The notes under the pieces are model-generated. The model worked only from the letters and a program-made list of their open reading frames with translations, had not been told where the DNA came from and searched no databases. A stretch of 64,000 bases of DNA from a virus: the IMG/VR virus record IMGVR_UViG_3300009506_000012, positions 18,164 through 82,163 of that record; one strand, given 5' to 3'. The translations under genes and the position numbers were made by a program. Shown piece after piece: positions 6,829-14,281 of this stretch. Numbering within the stretch: position 1 is the stretch's first letter; every line of letters begins with the position of its first letter.

Positions 6829-8265
6829 TTAGAGGGTTTCAGTGATGCCAAGGCGCTCGAATTCAGCTTCGAACTGGTTTCGCGGCGCTTTGACCTTTTC
6901 AGCAACATAGGACAAGAAACGTCCGGGCAGAATTTCAGGCTTCTGCTTCTTAGCGCCCTGGAAGTCGTGCCGTTCCAGAACATCGATCAGGTTATAGCCT
7001 TTATTCTGCTTCTGCACAGAGATGCAGGCATTCAGTAGTTTGGTTGACCACACAGCGAATGGCAGATGGGCCGTTTCGCTGAATGTCTCGTTATCCCCCA
7101 ATATCATTTCCCCCGAATCGTTCACGTGAGCATGTTTCCCAACATACGAGAAATCATGGCTCTCGAAGAACTTATACCGGCTCATCTGATAGTCAAAAAC
7201 TTCATTCCAGACAGCACGAGTATCTTCTGGGGTCCAATCCTTGTACCACTTGTCACCCAGGTCACGTTTCAGGATCCCGTTCAGCTTCCACATGGTGTCG
7301 TGCATGAACGAAATTGCAAAGTGATTCTTGTCATCTTCAGGAATGCGATAGGAGATCGCTCCATCAGTTTCGTACTTGGTTGGCACCCAGATTTCACCCC
7401 AGAGCATGCGCTCAAAACGAGTGTTTTCCCGGTCCAGCCAGTCCTGTGCCCGTTTCTGAACGTTCGCACCCAGATCGGCATTGTGTTCAGCAGCCAGTTC
7501 TTGTGCATGGCGCATGTTGTTCATAAGCGCAATTTCTTCTGCACTGGTCTTGCCGCGCTTGTAGCGGGGATCCAGCTTCAGAACGGCCAGCTGTCCGATC
7601 GCGGCGGCCAGGGTCTGATTGAGGGTTTCAATCATGGCCTCATCGCGGTATGCTTCCGGGATTGCCATCAGTGCGGGCATGCTTTCATCTTGGATGGTTT
7701 CAATCAGGTCTTGTTTCTCGCGGATTTCTGCGAAGAAAGCCTGATCTTCAACAGCCTGGTTGTGAGCTTCTTCAGCCGTGAGCTTCACCGTATTAATGAA
7801 TTCGCCCAGCACAGCGAATGGATCTTTTGCAGGTTCGGGTTTTTCAATTTTTGGTGCAGCAGCCTTTTTCTCTGCCTGCTTCTTTGCACAGGCCTGCTCA
7901 TGTGAGTACAGCCCAATAGCTGATTTGCATGCACGTGAGCAATATTGACAGATATGCTCTTTCACAACATCCTCTTTCTGCTCTATCACAGTAGTAGCAA
8001 TAGAGTCATCTAATACACCAACATTAGCTATTGTTTCTTCAATAGCTTTACGTTTGTTGGCTTTAGTCTTAGGCTTATTAGCCTTAGCGCTGGGCTTGCT
8101 AGTGCCCTTATTAGCGCCCTTGTCAGTAACAGGCTCATCAATGAGGTCAGGATGCATCTCAAAGTTATGCCATGCAGCCATATCCTCCTGGGACATAGGC
8201 CCAGAGAAATCAAAGTCCTGCTTGCAGATGTCACAGTGGTACAGAAGGTCATTAGTAGTAGTCAT
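6829..8265 (-). CDS. Large protein with two zinc-finger motifs
   Basis: 478 residues, start supported by AAGGAGATATGAC. Residues 11-38 form a C2H2-like finger (CDIC...HNFEMH). A Lys/Ala-rich linker follows (about 48-72). A second CxxC...H...C motif is near 106-127 (CQYCSRACKS...SHEQAC). The remaining 340 residues are helical with many Trp and Tyr, unrecognised. It may bind nucleic acid or scaffold a complex. Confidence 0.75.
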   Translation of the reverse strand: MTTTNDLLYHCDICKQDFDFSGPMSQEDMAAWHNFEMHPDLIDEPVTDKGANKGTSKPSAKANKPKTKANKRKAIEETIANVGVLDDSIATTVIEQKEDVVKEHICQYCSRACKSAIGLYSHEQACAKKQAEKKAAAPKIEKPEPAKDPFAVLGEFINTVKLTAEEAHNQAVEDQAFFAEIREKQDLIETIQDESMPALMAIPEAYRDEAMIETLNQTLAAAIGQLAVLKLDPRYKRGKTSAEEIALMNNMRHAQELAAEHNADLGANVQKRAQDWLDRENTRFERMLWGEIWVPTKYETDGAISYRIPEDDKNHFAISFMHDTMWKLNGILKRDLGDKWYKDWTPEDTRAVWNEVFDYQMSRYKFFESHDFSYVGKHAHVNDSGEMILGDNETFSETAHLPFAVWSTKLLNACISVQKQNKGYNLIDVLERHDFQGAKKQKPEILPGRFLSYVAEKVKAPRNQFEAEFERLGITETL

Positions 8266-8276
8266 GTCATATCTCC

Positions 8277-8483
8277 TTAGATAGACTGGTAAGAAACGAT
8301 CAGATAATCAATATACGCATCCCATACATGCTGAGGAAGCGTAGCCCAATATTTCTCTCGTGCAACAACATCGAGCATGAGAGTACGGGCATGGACAAGG
8401 CGTACTGCTACAGAGATGGGCACCTCTAGTAGCCGCTTACTATGCGTGCCGCATAATAAGACTTTATCAGTGGTGTTGGACAT
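8277..8483 (-). CDS. Small hypothetical protein
   Basis: 68 residues, unrecognised, probably alpha-helical. An AAGGAGG site precedes the ATG by a few bases. It lies in the same leftward operon as the zinc-finger protein. Confidence 0.7.
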   Translation of the reverse strand: MSNTTDKVLLCGTHSKRLLEVPISVAVRLVHARTLMLDVVAREKYWATLPQHVWDAYIDYLIVSYQSI

Positions 8484-8494
8484 CGAATACCTCC

Positions 8495-9043
8495 TTATTT
8501 GGTGTTCTTGTCTTTTTTGGGAGCAGGTGTTTTATCAGGCTTGCCTGTGCAGTCTGCGTCACACCCATTGTGCTTGTTGTGTACATCGTTGGGGTTGTTA
8601 TCAGGCTTGCTGTCATTCCCATAGTGATTACCATGGTCTACATGTACCTTGACCACAGGTGCATCATCATCAGGGACAACGACAATAACAGGATCATCGT
8701 CATCATCAGGCACATCGATAGCAGGCGTATCAGGTGTATTTTGATGTGTGCGTACTGCTACATCAGTGTCACTACCACAATCACGCATGGTGTCATGCAC
8801 ACCACCAGGGTAGGGGAATACATCAACTGCGATGCACAGTAGCACAGGTACATCCTCTTTAGCTGACCATGTAACAATCACATGGCTGGTAGGACGTACA
8901 CTATTAGGCACATGCACAATGGGTGCATGCACAGAGGCTGCATCAACAGCAGGGGTCATAGTGCTATTGGACAGCACTACTGCTACAACGGCCAGTATGA
9001 TGACCAGTAGCGAGGGCAATAGGGCCTTACAATTGTTGGACAT
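8495..9043 (-). CDS. Exported or membrane-anchored Asp/His/Pro-rich protein
   Basis: 182 residues with an AAAGGAG site. An N-terminal hydrophobic segment at about 8-25 (LLPSLLVIILAVVAVVLS) acts as a signal anchor or signal peptide. The rest is low complexity: runs of Asp (DDDDD), repeated VPDDD, then His, Asn and Lys, suggesting a flexible and perhaps metal-binding extracytoplasmic domain. Function unknown; an envelope-level effect such as superinfection exclusion is possible. Confidence 0.7.
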   Translation of the reverse strand: MSNNCKALLPSLLVIILAVVAVVLSNSTMTPAVDAASVHAPIVHVPNSVRPTSHVIVTWSAKEDVPVLLCIAVDVFPYPGGVHDTMRDCGSDTDVAVRTHQNTPDTPAIDVPDDDDDPVIVVVPDDDAPVVKVHVDHGNHYGNDSKPDNNPNDVHNKHNGCDADCTGKPDKTPAPKKDKNTK

Positions 9044-9078
9044 TAGATATCTCCTTTCTATGTCCTAATAGAGTATGA

Positions 9079-9128
9079 GTGTGCGAATGCACACCTTTAT
9101 GCTCATCATCTCTAATGATGATGAGCAT
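9079..9128. promoter_or_regulatory. Two adjacent hairpins between leftward genes
   Basis: A 6 bp stem, GTGTGC-gaat-GCACAC (9079-9094), and a 12 bp stem, ATGCTCATCATC/GATGATGAGCAT, with a 6-base loop (9099-9128). No U-tract follows on either strand, so RNA processing, stability or attenuation is more likely than simple termination. Confidence 0.5.
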
Positions 9129-9140
9129 CAGAGGTGTTCA

Positions 9141-9326
9141 CTAGCGGGCGCGAACAATCGAAGCGAACACGTTCGAGATACGGACAGCCGCAAGCATCTT
9201 TTCAGATCGTTGCGGATCGTTGACAGGCATCTCGTATGCCTTGCCTTCCCAATCCAGGCGCAAGCGATGAAGCTCACGCTGTGCCGGGCTCAGGGGAGGG
9301 ATGTGGGACTTACGGGTCTTATTCAT
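9141..9326 (-). CDS. Small basic hypothetical protein
   Basis: 61 residues from the ATG at 9324-9326, chosen because GGAGGAG lies 7 bases upstream; a longer frame lacks a site. Strongly basic (many Arg and Lys), so possibly nucleic-acid binding. It is the first gene of the leftward arm, divergent from 9485. Confidence 0.65.
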   Translation of the reverse strand: MNKTRKSHIPPLSPAQRELHRLRLDWEGKAYEMPVNDPQRSEKMLAAVRISNVFASIVRAR

Positions 9327-9379
9327 GGGGTTACTCCTCCGCCCCCGCCCTATAGGACGGGAGCATAATAAGAATGAAT

Positions 9380-9411
9380 GGGGTAGGTTCACTTATGGAT
9401 ACTCCTACCCC
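9380..9411. other. Hairpin in the divergent intergenic region
   Basis: GGGGTAGG (9380-9387) pairs with CCTACCCC (9404-9411) around a 16-base loop. It lies between the divergent genes at 9326 and 9485. The rest of this gap holds only weak promoter-like boxes (TATACT near 9463). Confidence 0.4.
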
Positions 9412-9484
9412 CTTACTATGCCCCGTCAAAAAGTATGGCAACTAAAAATGTGATATACTACCAATCGGAAGGTGACTACAAAAA

Positions 9485-9817
9485 ATGAGAAAAGCAAAGA
9501 CTTTAGATCTACCAGTAATTGAGAAATGGGTATATGCTTATTTCTATGATGGAGAGATACCTGGAACGTGTGAGGAGGCTGAGTCTGGATATCTTTTGGG
9601 TGCAAGCACCACGAAGGTAAGGCTTGCGGTTACTCCACTTGAGGGGAATTCGAATTTGTTGCATTTCCAAATACTGGGAGTGAGGCAGGGCATTCCTACG
9701 TATTGCCGGCTGAAAGATGAAACAGGGACAACGATTGCACAGGTGACTGAGATCGAAGTTTTCAGAATAGAACCAGGGATATTGAAACCATATGAGATAA
9801 ATTTCAGAGTGGAATGA
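9485..9817 (+). CDS. Hypothetical protein, first gene of the rightward arm
   Basis: 110 residues, unrecognised. The mainly beta-strand pattern (TTKVRLAVTPLE, LLHFQILGV, IEVFRIEPG) suggests a small beta fold. A GGAAGGTG site precedes the ATG by about 10 bases. It heads the rightward operon. Confidence 0.7.
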   Translation: MRKAKTLDLPVIEKWVYAYFYDGEIPGTCEEAESGYLLGASTTKVRLAVTPLEGNSNLLHFQILGVRQGIPTYCRLKDETGTTIAQVTEIEVFRIEPGILKPYEINFRVE

Positions 9818-9828
9818 GGAGGCTGTAT

Positions 9829-9954
9829 ATGAGATTTCAGGATATTTGGGTGGTAGTGGTACGCGAGGGAAAAGAACTTTTTTGGGCGCTGGTGCGGGCT
9901 CTTGTGGCGCTGGCGATTGGGATTGCGATCTTGATTGTGTTTGGAATGTTCTGA
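9829..9954 (+). CDS. Small membrane protein (41 aa)
   Basis: 41 residues with one C-terminal membrane helix (LVALAIGIAILIVFGMF) after a charged amphipathic start. GAGGAGG lies 7 bases before the ATG. It abuts the next small membrane protein at 9956. Confidence 0.65.
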   Translation: MRFQDIWVVVVREGKELFWALVRALVALAIGIAILIVFGMF

Positions 9955-9955
9955 G

Positions 9956-10120
9956 ATGAGAATCAAGATCAAGAGAAAGAATGCGTTTACTGCTCTTACG
10001 ATTTACAGTTTTGTGATTTTTCCTTTGGTTGCTCTTTTTTTCAGGCTCAATCCGTATGTAGTATCAGCCGGGTTTCTTTTTCAAGTAATTTTGGGGTTCT
10101 TGTATCTTGCATCGGAATAG
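9956..10120 (+). CDS. Small membrane protein with two helices (54 aa)
   Basis: 54 residues: basic N-terminus (MRIKIKRKN), then helices at about 11-30 and 35-53. The ATG follows the previous stop by one base. Size and topology resemble small class II holins, but it is far from the lysis genes, so function is open. Confidence 0.65.
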   Translation: MRIKIKRKNAFTALTIYSFVIFPLVALFFRLNPYVVSAGFLFQVILGFLYLASE

Positions 10121-10129
10121 GGATTTGAG

Positions 10130-10336
10130 ATGAAATTGACTGCACCAAAACCCTGTCATCTGGATGACATCACTAGAGAACAGTGGATTGCATTCAAGTG
10201 GAAATCGGTCTACGTGCTTGCGGAAACAGCTCCGCTGATGTTCTGTATTGGGGAAGCTGATGCTGAAGGCGCCGAACAACGTGGCCGGGATTGGGATATG
10301 CTGATGGCTGCACGAAAGAAGATCGTGGATGGATAA
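10130..10336 (+). CDS. Small hypothetical protein
   Basis: 68 residues, soluble-looking, mixed charge with two Trp in the N-terminal half. It overlaps the next gene by 8 bases. No family recognised. Confidence 0.65.
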   Translation: MKLTAPKPCHLDDITREQWIAFKWKSVYVLAETAPLMFCIGEADAEGAEQRGRDWDMLMAARKKIVDG

Positions 10337-10673
10337 AATATTTTCTATTCGCAAACATCCAATACGCAAGGTCATTCATGAAGGAAAAGTAATTCATGCC
10401 GACTATGGCCCGAGAGATGCCCGCACCTATGGGGAGGTTACGCTTACCGGAGTTACAGATGATGACCAGTTATCTTTTCCGTTGCAACTGGGAACGCATA
10501 TTGGGATGCCCCGTATCAAAAGATTTTTGCTAGAATATAATGACCAGACATTTACAGTCAGAGTCTTTTTTACGGTAGAAGCTCTTTACATAGACAAAAA
10601 AAAGAAAAAATATGAAACGATAGAAATCTATGAATGTATCGATTATGACCCATCAGATGAAATTCCATTTTGA
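10329..10673 (+). CDS. Hypothetical protein
   Basis: 114 residues with many alternating beta strands (GEVTLTGVT, FTVRVFFTVEALYI, ETIEIYECI) and an acidic end. No recognised family. It lies in the same operon as its neighbours. Confidence 0.65.
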   Translation: MDKIFSIRKHPIRKVIHEGKVIHADYGPRDARTYGEVTLTGVTDDDQLSFPLQLGTHIGMPRIKRFLLEYNDQTFTVRVFFTVEALYIDKKKKKYETIEIYECIDYDPSDEIPF

Positions 10674-10687
10674 AAGGAAACAAAGTC

Positions 10688-10900
10688 ATGGCTAAAACAA
10701 AAATGAGAGCGCTAAGTTTGATCCCCATCCGGACCCAAATGGACACAAATCCCGAAAACGTCAGTGGCAACGTGCGGAAAGATGAAGAAGTTATGGTCAC
10801 CTCGACCCGCGAAAAAGACGATATTGTTTACGGGAGAATCGGGAAAGGCCTGTATGTGATTGTGGAACGTAATGGAGTATCCAACTTCGAACAGGTCTAA
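10688..10900 (+). CDS. Small hypothetical protein, SH3-like C-terminal part
   Basis: 70 residues from the ATG at 10688, chosen because AAAGGA lies 9 bases upstream; an upstream in-frame TTG overlaps the previous stop. Residues 35-70 (EEVMVTSTREKD, YGRIGKGLYVIVERNG) resemble a bacterial SH3-like barrel. It is the last gene before the late-operon control region. Confidence 0.6.
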   Translation: MAKTKMRALSLIPIRTQMDTNPENVSGNVRKDEEVMVTSTREKDDIVYGRIGKGLYVIVERNGVSNFEQV

Positions 10901-10919
10901 AATCTGGTAAAATACCTGT

Positions 10920-11021
10920 GGCGCAGGTGGCCACACCTCCATTACAGACGATGATAGTTTTCACTCCTTTGGTAGCTAACCTTAGTAGCAAATCCTGGAA
11001 ATCCGATCCCACACCTGCGCC
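10920..11021. other. 102-base element closed by a 10 bp inverted repeat
   Basis: GGCGCAGGTG (10920-10929) is the reverse complement of CACCTGCGCC (11012-11021). An inner 5 bp hairpin (AGGTG-gcca-CACCT) competes with the 5' arm. The length and terminal stem recall a tRNA, but no T-arm TTCGA or CCA end is present on either strand. It could be a structured RNA at the 3' end of the preceding transcript, just before the promoter at 11022. Confidence 0.4.
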
Positions 11022-11050
11022 TTGACTTTTTTACTACATAGTAGTATATT
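11022..11050 (+). promoter_or_regulatory. Strong sigma70-type promoter of the late operon
   Basis: TTGACT (11022-11027), exactly 17 bases, TATATT (11045-11050). A 15 bp inverted repeat, TACTAC-ATA-GTAGTA (11032-11046), fills the spacer and reaches the -10 box, as a repressor operator would. Transcription would start near 11057 and enter the hairpin at 11058. Confidence 0.7.
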
Positions 11051-11057
11051 ATTTTCC

Positions 11058-11102
11058 AACACACGTTTGGGTGCCCCCCTCACCCCGGCGTGTGTTTTTT
11101 TT
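11058..11102 (+). terminator. Intrinsic terminator or attenuator directly after the late promoter
   Basis: AACACACG (11058-11065) pairs with CGTGTGTT (11089-11096). An inner GGGTG/CACCC stem stacks inside, and a run of ten T follows. RNA from the promoter at 11022 would end after about 45 bases unless antitermination occurs. A TATAAT box just after it (11108-11113) has no clear -35. Confidence 0.7.
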
Positions 11103-11185
11103 TTGTGTATAATAGCCCACAACACTACATAAACAGTAACCAGAAAAGAGATAACCCGTCATGACACTACAGGAGCGCAATATCA

Positions 11186-11428
11186 ATGGACGACAATGCC
11201 GAATACCAGAATATGGTTACTTACTGGAAAAGTGTAGGGCAACCTGAGTATATAGAATATGGAGGGGGCAGCTACCGGGTCTTTACTCCCAATGGAGAGG
11301 ATCAACCCACTTTTCAAGCTCAAGACTCAAACGCGATGTACGGCACAACTTCAACCTCGAAGATGGCCAAGGAGCCAACCAAACGGGTAGCTCCAAATCC
11401 CAATAAAGCATCCGATCTGGGGGACTGA
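11186..11428 (+). CDS. Hypothetical protein
   Basis: 80 residues, polar, Asn/Gln/Thr/Pro-rich and probably mostly disordered. A CAGGAG site is upstream. First gene after the late promoter; no family recognised. Confidence 0.65.
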   Translation: MDDNAEYQNMVTYWKSVGQPEYIEYGGGSYRVFTPNGEDQPTFQAQDSNAMYGTTSTSKMAKEPTKRVAPNPNKASDLGD

Positions 11429-11429
11429 C

Positions 11430-11759
11430 ATGGATAACCAGGATAATATTTATTCAACTTCTGATAAAACGGTTTGCTTTGCGCTGGATATGCTTTTTGA
11501 ATTAGTGGACACGGCCACTGATGAACGTGACAAGATGGTTTACAACTTCAGGAAAAACGACAAGCGTAGCGTTCCTGTTCTTGTAGATGACACTACCTGC
11601 AAATTCGAGGTATTGAGTGTCATGGATATCGTTACCATGATCCGCAACGGCCAGGCTAACAAGATCATGTTTTCTTTTGGGGATTACTGGACCTCTGAAG
11701 GCACGTGGCTGACAAACCTGCGCCATTTCCACAACGAAAGAGCGTATCACCGGAAATGA
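11430..11759 (+). CDS. Hypothetical protein
   Basis: 109 residues, mixed alpha/beta, unrecognised. One base separates it from the previous gene, and its TGA overlaps the next ATG (ATGA), so it belongs to the late operon leading to the terminase. Confidence 0.7.
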   Translation: MDNQDNIYSTSDKTVCFALDMLFELVDTATDERDKMVYNFRKNDKRSVPVLVDDTTCKFEVLSVMDIVTMIRNGQANKIMFSFGDYWTSEGTWLTNLRHFHNERAYHRK

Positions 11760-11881
11760 TGGTTTTGTATTTATGGTGGAACAATACGACTTTTTGGGCT
11801 GACCGTTCTTATTGGCGCAAAGCCTGGGAGGTCGTATACACACAAACAGCACCCGATCATATATGGACAAGGAGAAATTGA
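11756..11881 (+). CDS. Small Trp-rich protein (41 aa)
   Basis: 41 residues with seven Trp, mixed with charged residues; no membrane helix. Its ATG overlaps the upstream TGA, and its stop lies one base before the next ATG. The exact fit between neighbours is the evidence for it being a gene. Confidence 0.5.
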   Translation: MMVLYLWWNNTTFWADRSYWRKAWEVVYTQTAPDHIWTRRN

Positions 11882-11882
11882 G

Positions 11883-12158
11883 ATGAGTGAAATGAATATA
11901 GCTTCTACAAAGATGAACGAAGTTCCATCAGCGCTTGAAAGGCTGGATACGGTAATCGAAGATCTTCTTTCACTTCCAGAAATATTCGAGGCTCAATTCG
12001 CACCTGTACTGAGTCCGGTCAAAGATTCCGAAACCGAGAAATCAGTGCCCGATGCTCGTTATGAAAGCGCACTGGCCAATGAGATCATGGAACGCGCCCG
12101 GAGAGTAAGGCTTGCAGGTGTTCGGCTTCACGCTATTCTTCAGCGTAATCAACTTTAG
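11883..12158 (+). CDS. Hypothetical protein before the terminase
   Basis: 91 residues, helical and acidic (ALERLDTVIEDLLSLPE), ending in a basic helix. It occupies the place where many phages encode the small terminase subunit, but I see no helix-turn-helix, so that role is only a positional guess. Its TAG overlaps the terminase GTG (TAGTG). Confidence 0.7.
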   Translation: MSEMNIASTKMNEVPSALERLDTVIEDLLSLPEIFEAQFAPVLSPVKDSETEKSVPDARYESALANEIMERARRVRLAGVRLHAILQRNQL

Positions 12159-13777
12159 TGTACACACTCAATAAATCACAGGTTGAGATAATCAAGAGAG
12201 GGCTAACCGATTCATCTCAACTTGATTTTTTTACTGGGTATTGGTTCGATAAGGGTGGGGGGCATGGCTTTCAGTTTGACCGTGGTTTCGTTCCTGAATA
12301 TGCCTGGCAAAAAAAACTCGTTTTTGCACAACAAAATCTGATATGCGGCGTCATGGGGATCGGTTCTGGGAAAACACTGGGGGTCGGGATGGCTGCATAT
12401 ACCTGGGCTATGTCTACAGAGGGTTTCAAATTCATGAACGGCGCAAACTGGGCATACCAGTCCCGCTTGATGAAGGACCTGATTGAGACTCAGATCATTG
12501 ATACCCCTGCGGAAAATCTGGTTGATAACAGTGTAGATACTCCCTATCCCAAGATCACCCTGGCTTACAAGATCGGAAAGATCACCTACAGGTCAACCAT
12601 GGAATTCATGTCCATGGATAAACAGGCCGCGAAGATATTTTCATGGCGTGGTGACTGGATCAACCTGGATGAAGCTGCCCTGATCGACCAGCTGGATGTG
12701 GCGTTGATGAACCTGTCCACCCGTCTGACCGGTAAGACTGCTCGAGGCCGTGAATACCTGGCGCGAATGTCCCTGATGACCAATCCCTGGGCAAATGAAT
12801 CAGCTACACATGTGTATTATTTCTATGACCTGGCTATTGATAATCCGGATGAATGCCTGTCTATCAGTGTGCCCACCTCAGCCAATACTAACATTACGGA
12901 ACGGCAGATCAAGAACACCTTACGCTTCATCCGTGACCCTGAAGAACAGGAACGTCTTTTGGATGGCCAGCGACCTGAAGGTAAAGGCCTGTTCTTCTCG
13001 AAACCGTCTGTAGGCCAGTGTGCCGATCCGTATATGTCAGAATACATTGAAACCAAGTTCAAGGCCGGTGTACCGGGTTTTCAGGTTGTTAAGGCTATGA
13101 GTTTTGGTGTGATCGAGTACCAGACCCCCAAAACCAGCGATTATTGTTTCCTGGTCGGGGATCCGGGCACCGGTAACTTTCCTGCAAGGAATGCACCCTG
13201 TATTGCGGTTATTGATGCCTCCGGACTTCCCCAGGAGCCGGCTTTCATCGTGGCGTTCTGGTGGGGAAGCGGAAACCGGCGCATTCAGCCGTTTATGAAC
13301 AAGTTCTATGACTATAAGGACAAGTACCGGCCTATCTTTGCTGGCGTGGACAGTACCGGACCCCAAGCCGGTATGGTACAGCTCATGAATTTGACGAAAG
13401 TGTGGTCGGGACAGGTAGAGAGCCTGGCAGACCAGCAATCGGTTTATGGGATGGACTTCAGTGTAGGCCGAAAGGACTCAATGCTTCTTGCGAACCGGAA
13501 CCTGCTTGAATTGGGGCTGATTCGTTGGGCAGACTTCGCAAAAGGCATTAAAATGCAATACTATAATTATGATCGCGCACTGGATCGCTCAGGTCAACCT
13601 AAGATTGCACAAGATATTGTGGCATGTCTCTCGATGGGGGCGTTCGCTATCCGCGCGTATTACAATATTGGTCCGGACGAGCAAGCTGAGCGTGAGCGAC
13701 AAGTTAGATCAAACCTCGACACGGCTTACCGAAATATCAGACGACCTGCGCAGGAGCGCAATTACAGATCAAGATGA
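12158..13777 (+). CDS. terL: Terminase large subunit (packaging ATPase/nuclease)
   Basis: 539 residues with GTG start. It packages DNA into the prohead at the portal. Walker A-type loop GIGSGKT at 67-73, Walker B with catalytic Glu in WINLDEA at 167-173, and coupling motif SLMTNP at 205-210. The C-terminal RNase H-fold nuclease has acidic residues at D335 (VGDPGTG) and D398 (AGVDSTG). Length is usual for the family. It is coupled to the upstream gene and precedes portal and capsid genes. The packaging type (cos or pac) cannot be told from what I see. Confidence 0.93.
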   Translation: MYTLNKSQVEIIKRGLTDSSQLDFFTGYWFDKGGGHGFQFDRGFVPEYAWQKKLVFAQQNLICGVMGIGSGKTLGVGMAAYTWAMSTEGFKFMNGANWAYQSRLMKDLIETQIIDTPAENLVDNSVDTPYPKITLAYKIGKITYRSTMEFMSMDKQAAKIFSWRGDWINLDEAALIDQLDVALMNLSTRLTGKTARGREYLARMSLMTNPWANESATHVYYFYDLAIDNPDECLSISVPTSANTNITERQIKNTLRFIRDPEEQERLLDGQRPEGKGLFFSKPSVGQCADPYMSEYIETKFKAGVPGFQVVKAMSFGVIEYQTPKTSDYCFLVGDPGTGNFPARNAPCIAVIDASGLPQEPAFIVAFWWGSGNRRIQPFMNKFYDYKDKYRPIFAGVDSTGPQAGMVQLMNLTKVWSGQVESLADQQSVYGMDFSVGRKDSMLLANRNLLELGLIRWADFAKGIKMQYYNYDRALDRSGQPKIAQDIVACLSMGAFAIRAYYNIGPDEQAERERQVRSNLDTAYRNIRRPAQERNYRSR

Positions 13778-13848
13778 GTTCCCTGAACAGTGGCCAACCA
13801 CAGACCGTGATTACAGGTTACGAAACAGAGATCAAAGGAGATAGATGA
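13774..13848 (+). CDS. Possible tiny overlapping gene (24 aa)
   Basis: The ATG overlaps the terminase TGA (ATGA) and the TGA overlaps the start of the next gene. The 24-residue product is polar and unrecognised. It may be a real coupled leader peptide or chance; only its position supports it. Confidence 0.3.
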   Translation: MSSLNSGQPQTVITGYETEIKGDR

Positions 13849-14159
13849 TGTCAGACGATAAACTGGATATGAATAACCTGCCTTTTGACGCCCATGAAGC
13901 TGCGGAGATGCTTAACAAACATTTCGAAGATATCTCAGAACCGGCACCCTTGATTCCTTCTGAAGCGCTGTACGGATTTGCGGCCTGGCTGACTGCTCTG
14001 AAGGAACCTGTCACGATGGGCGCAAGTCATCCTGCCGGCATTGTTGCCCAATTGGTAGACGAATTCTGCAAAGCGAATCAGCTTATGGATCCGCGTCCTG
14101 GTTTCGAAAAACGCTTCAAATATCCCATCACAAGGACGCTCCACGGCAAAAAGAAATAG
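13848..14159 (+). CDS. Hypothetical protein between terminase and portal
   Basis: 103 residues from the second of two ATG codons, 7 bases after AAAGGAG. Helical, ends in a basic tail. The pattern LPFDAHEAAEMLNKHFEDI and the later AAWLTALKEPVT are not from a family I know. Expressed with the head genes. Confidence 0.7.
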   Translation: MSDDKLDMNNLPFDAHEAAEMLNKHFEDISEPAPLIPSEALYGFAAWLTALKEPVTMGASHPAGIVAQLVDEFCKANQLMDPRPGFEKRFKYPITRTLHGKKK

Positions 14160-14186
14160 ATGGTGCTGAATGCAATTCTTTCGTAA

Positions 14187-14215
14187 TTGACATTTAGAAT
14201 TAGACAACTTACAAT
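14187..14215 (+). promoter_or_regulatory. Sigma70-type promoter before the portal gene
   Basis: TTGACA (14187-14192), 17 bases, TACAAT (14210-14215). Predicted transcription start is near 14222, giving a leader of about 60 bases that contains the hairpin at 14228-14279. Confidence 0.65.
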
Positions 14216-14227
14216 AAAAATAACATA

Positions 14228-14279
14228 AACCTCACATGAACACTAAAAGTCGCATTGTCGCTGCTATTCGTGTGAGGTT
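14228..14279 (+). promoter_or_regulatory. Leader hairpin holding the portal ribosome binding site
   Basis: AACCTCACA (14228-14236) pairs with TGTGAGGTT (14271-14279), loop 34 bases. The 3' arm contains GAGG, the only Shine-Dalgarno-like site before the ATG at 14282, so folding would mask it. It could also act as an attenuator with the short T run. Confidence 0.5.
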
Positions 14280-14281
14280 TT

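Noticed and set aside
9956-10120. Holin assignment for the two-helix small protein
   Set aside because: Topology fits, but it lies 40 kb from the lysis genes and a better holin candidate ends the lysis cassette at 53761.
10920-11021. tRNA gene (7 bp acceptor-like stem GGCGCAG/CTGCGCC)
   Set aside because: The element is 102 bases, with no T-arm TTCGA, no clear anticodon arm and no CCA on either strand.
11161-11247. 28-codon frame starting at ATG 11161
   Set aside because: It overlaps the better-supported gene at 11186 in another frame, and no good ribosome site or family pattern supports it.
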